In this document: in pieces, positions 63,119 to 64,000 of the stretch | How positions within the stretch are numbered: the stretch's first letter is position 1 | How the letters are laid out: each line of letters opens with the position of its first letter | NCBI GenBank assembly: GCA_005503085.1 | Contig: SCOI01000028.1 | Span: 1-64,000 of the forward strand | Direction of reading: 5' to 3' | DNA length: 64,000 bases | DNA from: Burkholderiales bacterium C2 | GTDB lineage: Bacteria; Pseudomonadota; Gammaproteobacteria; Burkholderiales; Burkholderiaceae_C | Notes under the pieces: model-generated | What the model saw: the letters and a program-made list of their open reading frames with translations, nothing else | What the model was told of the DNA's origin: nothing | Database searches by the model: none | Made by a program: the position numbers and the translations under genes

Positions 63119-64000
63119 TCAGAAGCTGTAGCGCGCCTTCGCGTAGTAGTAGGCGCCGTTGAAGCCGATCGGCGACAGCACGTCGTAGGGGAAGTTGCCG
63201 AAATAGCCGATGTCGGCGATCGAGCGGCTGGGGTAGCGGTCGCCGATATTGACGCCGCCGACGCTGAGGCTGAAGGCCGGGCTCAGCTTGACTTCGGCTT
63301 CCAGATCGAGCTGCCAGCGCGCCGCATAGGTCTGGGTCGGCGTGAAGCCGCCGCCGAAGTCGAACACCCGCGTCGTGCTGCCGTGGCGGGTGGCGCGGGC
63401 CTGCCAGTGCCAGGCCCCGCCCTGCCAGTTGGCGCCGATCACATGGCGCAGCCGTGGCGCCGCACCGCTCAAGGTGTTGCGCTCCTCGGTGCCGACCAGG
63501 GGCCGGTCGACGCCCAGCGCCACCAGCGCGGCCGGCGTGTTCTGGATGTTGCGCAAGGTGGTCTTGCTATAGGACGAGGCCAGGCTCCAGCGCAGCTCGC
63601 CGCCCAGCGCCGCATGGCGCCACTGGCCGACCAGGTCCAGGCCCCGGGTGTGGGTGTCGACCGCATTGGTGAAGAAGTTGACGCTGTCGACCCCGCGCTC
63701 GCCGAACTGGCTCTGGATCAGCTCGGTCAAGGCTTCGCTGGACAGGCGCTCGGACAGCGTGATGCGGTTCTTGACCCGCACCGTGTAGGCATCGACCGAG
63801 AGGCTGCTGCTGGCGCTGGGTTGCAGGGTCAGGCCCAGGCTGGCGTTGCGCGCCTTCTCGGCCCGCAGGTCCTGGGCGCCCAGCGCGCGTGCGATGGCCC
63901 CGTTGGCCGGCAGGGTGCGCACCTGGCTCAGCGCGCCGCCGTCGCCACGGTCGGTGACGGTGAAGCTGAAGCCGGTCTGGGCCAGCGAGGGCGCGCGGAA
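63119..64000 (-). CDS. TonB-dependent outer-membrane receptor (C-terminal part)
   Basis: The C-terminal ~290 residues of a TonB-dependent receptor whose start lies beyond the right edge. The frame is open to position 64000, and the visible protein begins with FRAPSLAQ, the conserved barrel motif. Repeated barrel strands follow (SLSVDAYTVRVKNRITLSERLS, LRWSLASSYSKTTLRN, AWHWQARATRHGSTTRVFDFGGG, LDLEAEVKLSPAFSLSVGGVNIGDRYP), and the protein ends AYYYAKARYSF with the outer-membrane terminal phenylalanine. The convergent PCu(A)C gene makes copper or another metal chelate a guess for its ligand. Confidence 0.88.
   Translation of the reverse strand, partial: FRAPSLAQTGFSFTVTDRGDGGALSQVRTLPANGAIARALGAQDLRAEKARNASLGLTLQPSASSSLSVDAYTVRVKNRITLSERLSSEALTELIQSQFGERGVDSVNFFTNAVDTHTRGLDLVGQWRHAALGGELRWSLASSYSKTTLRNIQNTPAALVALGVDRPLVGTEERNTLSGAAPRLRHVIGANWQGGAWHWQARATRHGSTTRVFDFGGGFTPTQTYAARWQLDLEAEVKLSPAFSLSVGGVNIGDRYPSRSIADIGYFGNFPYDVLSPIGFNGAYYYAKARYSF

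Overview
The window is GC-rich DNA (third codon positions almost all G or C) from a bacterium that looks like a member of the Burkholderiales, most likely the Roseateles/Rubrivivax/Leptothrix side of the order. This placement is an inference. It rests on a sox cluster ordered C-D-Y-Z-A-X-B under an ArsR regulator, a phosphatidylserine decarboxylase with the N-terminus typical of that group, a long TrpS with a C-terminal extension, and Bug-type solute-binding proteins. About 50 protein genes fill nearly the whole window. I saw no rRNA, tRNA, CRISPR array, insertion sequence or prophage.

1-15 kb. A secreted discoidin/di-heme oxidoreductase is cut by the left edge. A Nudix hydrolase and an M28 peptidase flank a low-GC DUF6869-like gene that is packaged like a lone integron cassette. 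Then come small membrane proteins, an acyl-CoA ligase, an ECF sigma factor with a transmembrane Ser/Thr kinase-TPR protein, trpS, and a membrane PAS-GGDEF-EAL protein.

15-25 kb. This part holds psd, a VapBC toxin-antitoxin pair, a TrhO-type tRNA hydroxylase, a divergent MurA-like enzyme, two solute-binding-like proteins, a pseudouridine synthase and a large SNF2-family ATPase.

25-34.4 kb. One leftward operon, soxR-like-soxCDYZAXB, encodes a complete periplasmic thiosulfate-oxidising multienzyme system including sulfite/sulfane dehydrogenase SoxCD. An AT-rich near-palindrome sits in front of the regulator. A diguanylate cyclase is transcribed divergently, followed by REP-like hairpins and an HDOD protein.

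34.5-45.8 kb. A two-partner secretion pair (TpsB transporter, 1,827-residue TpsA exoprotein with four YDG repeats) lies divergent to a two-component system. The system is an AraC-output response regulator plus a 7TMR-DISM histidine kinase ending in a pseudo-receiver. A TauE/SafE exporter follows.

45.8-64 kb. A low-GC patch with an outward terminator is followed by a TIGR03790-like lipoprotein. Next is a catabolic cluster (Bug protein, CaiB-type CoA transferase, HMG-CoA-lyase-like enzyme, divergent LysR), a chemoreceptor, a LysR/MFS/aldo-keto reductase locus, tandem paralogous membrane proteins, a DTW-domain tRNA enzyme with a hybrid PAS kinase, an unassigned membrane-anchored protein, and a periplasmic copper chaperone facing a TonB-dependent receptor cut by the right edge.

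The strongest leads for something new are the integron-like cassette at 3.3-3.8 kb, the low-GC patch at 45.9-46.1 kb, the TPS locus with its pseudo-receiver kinase, and the second-type MurA.
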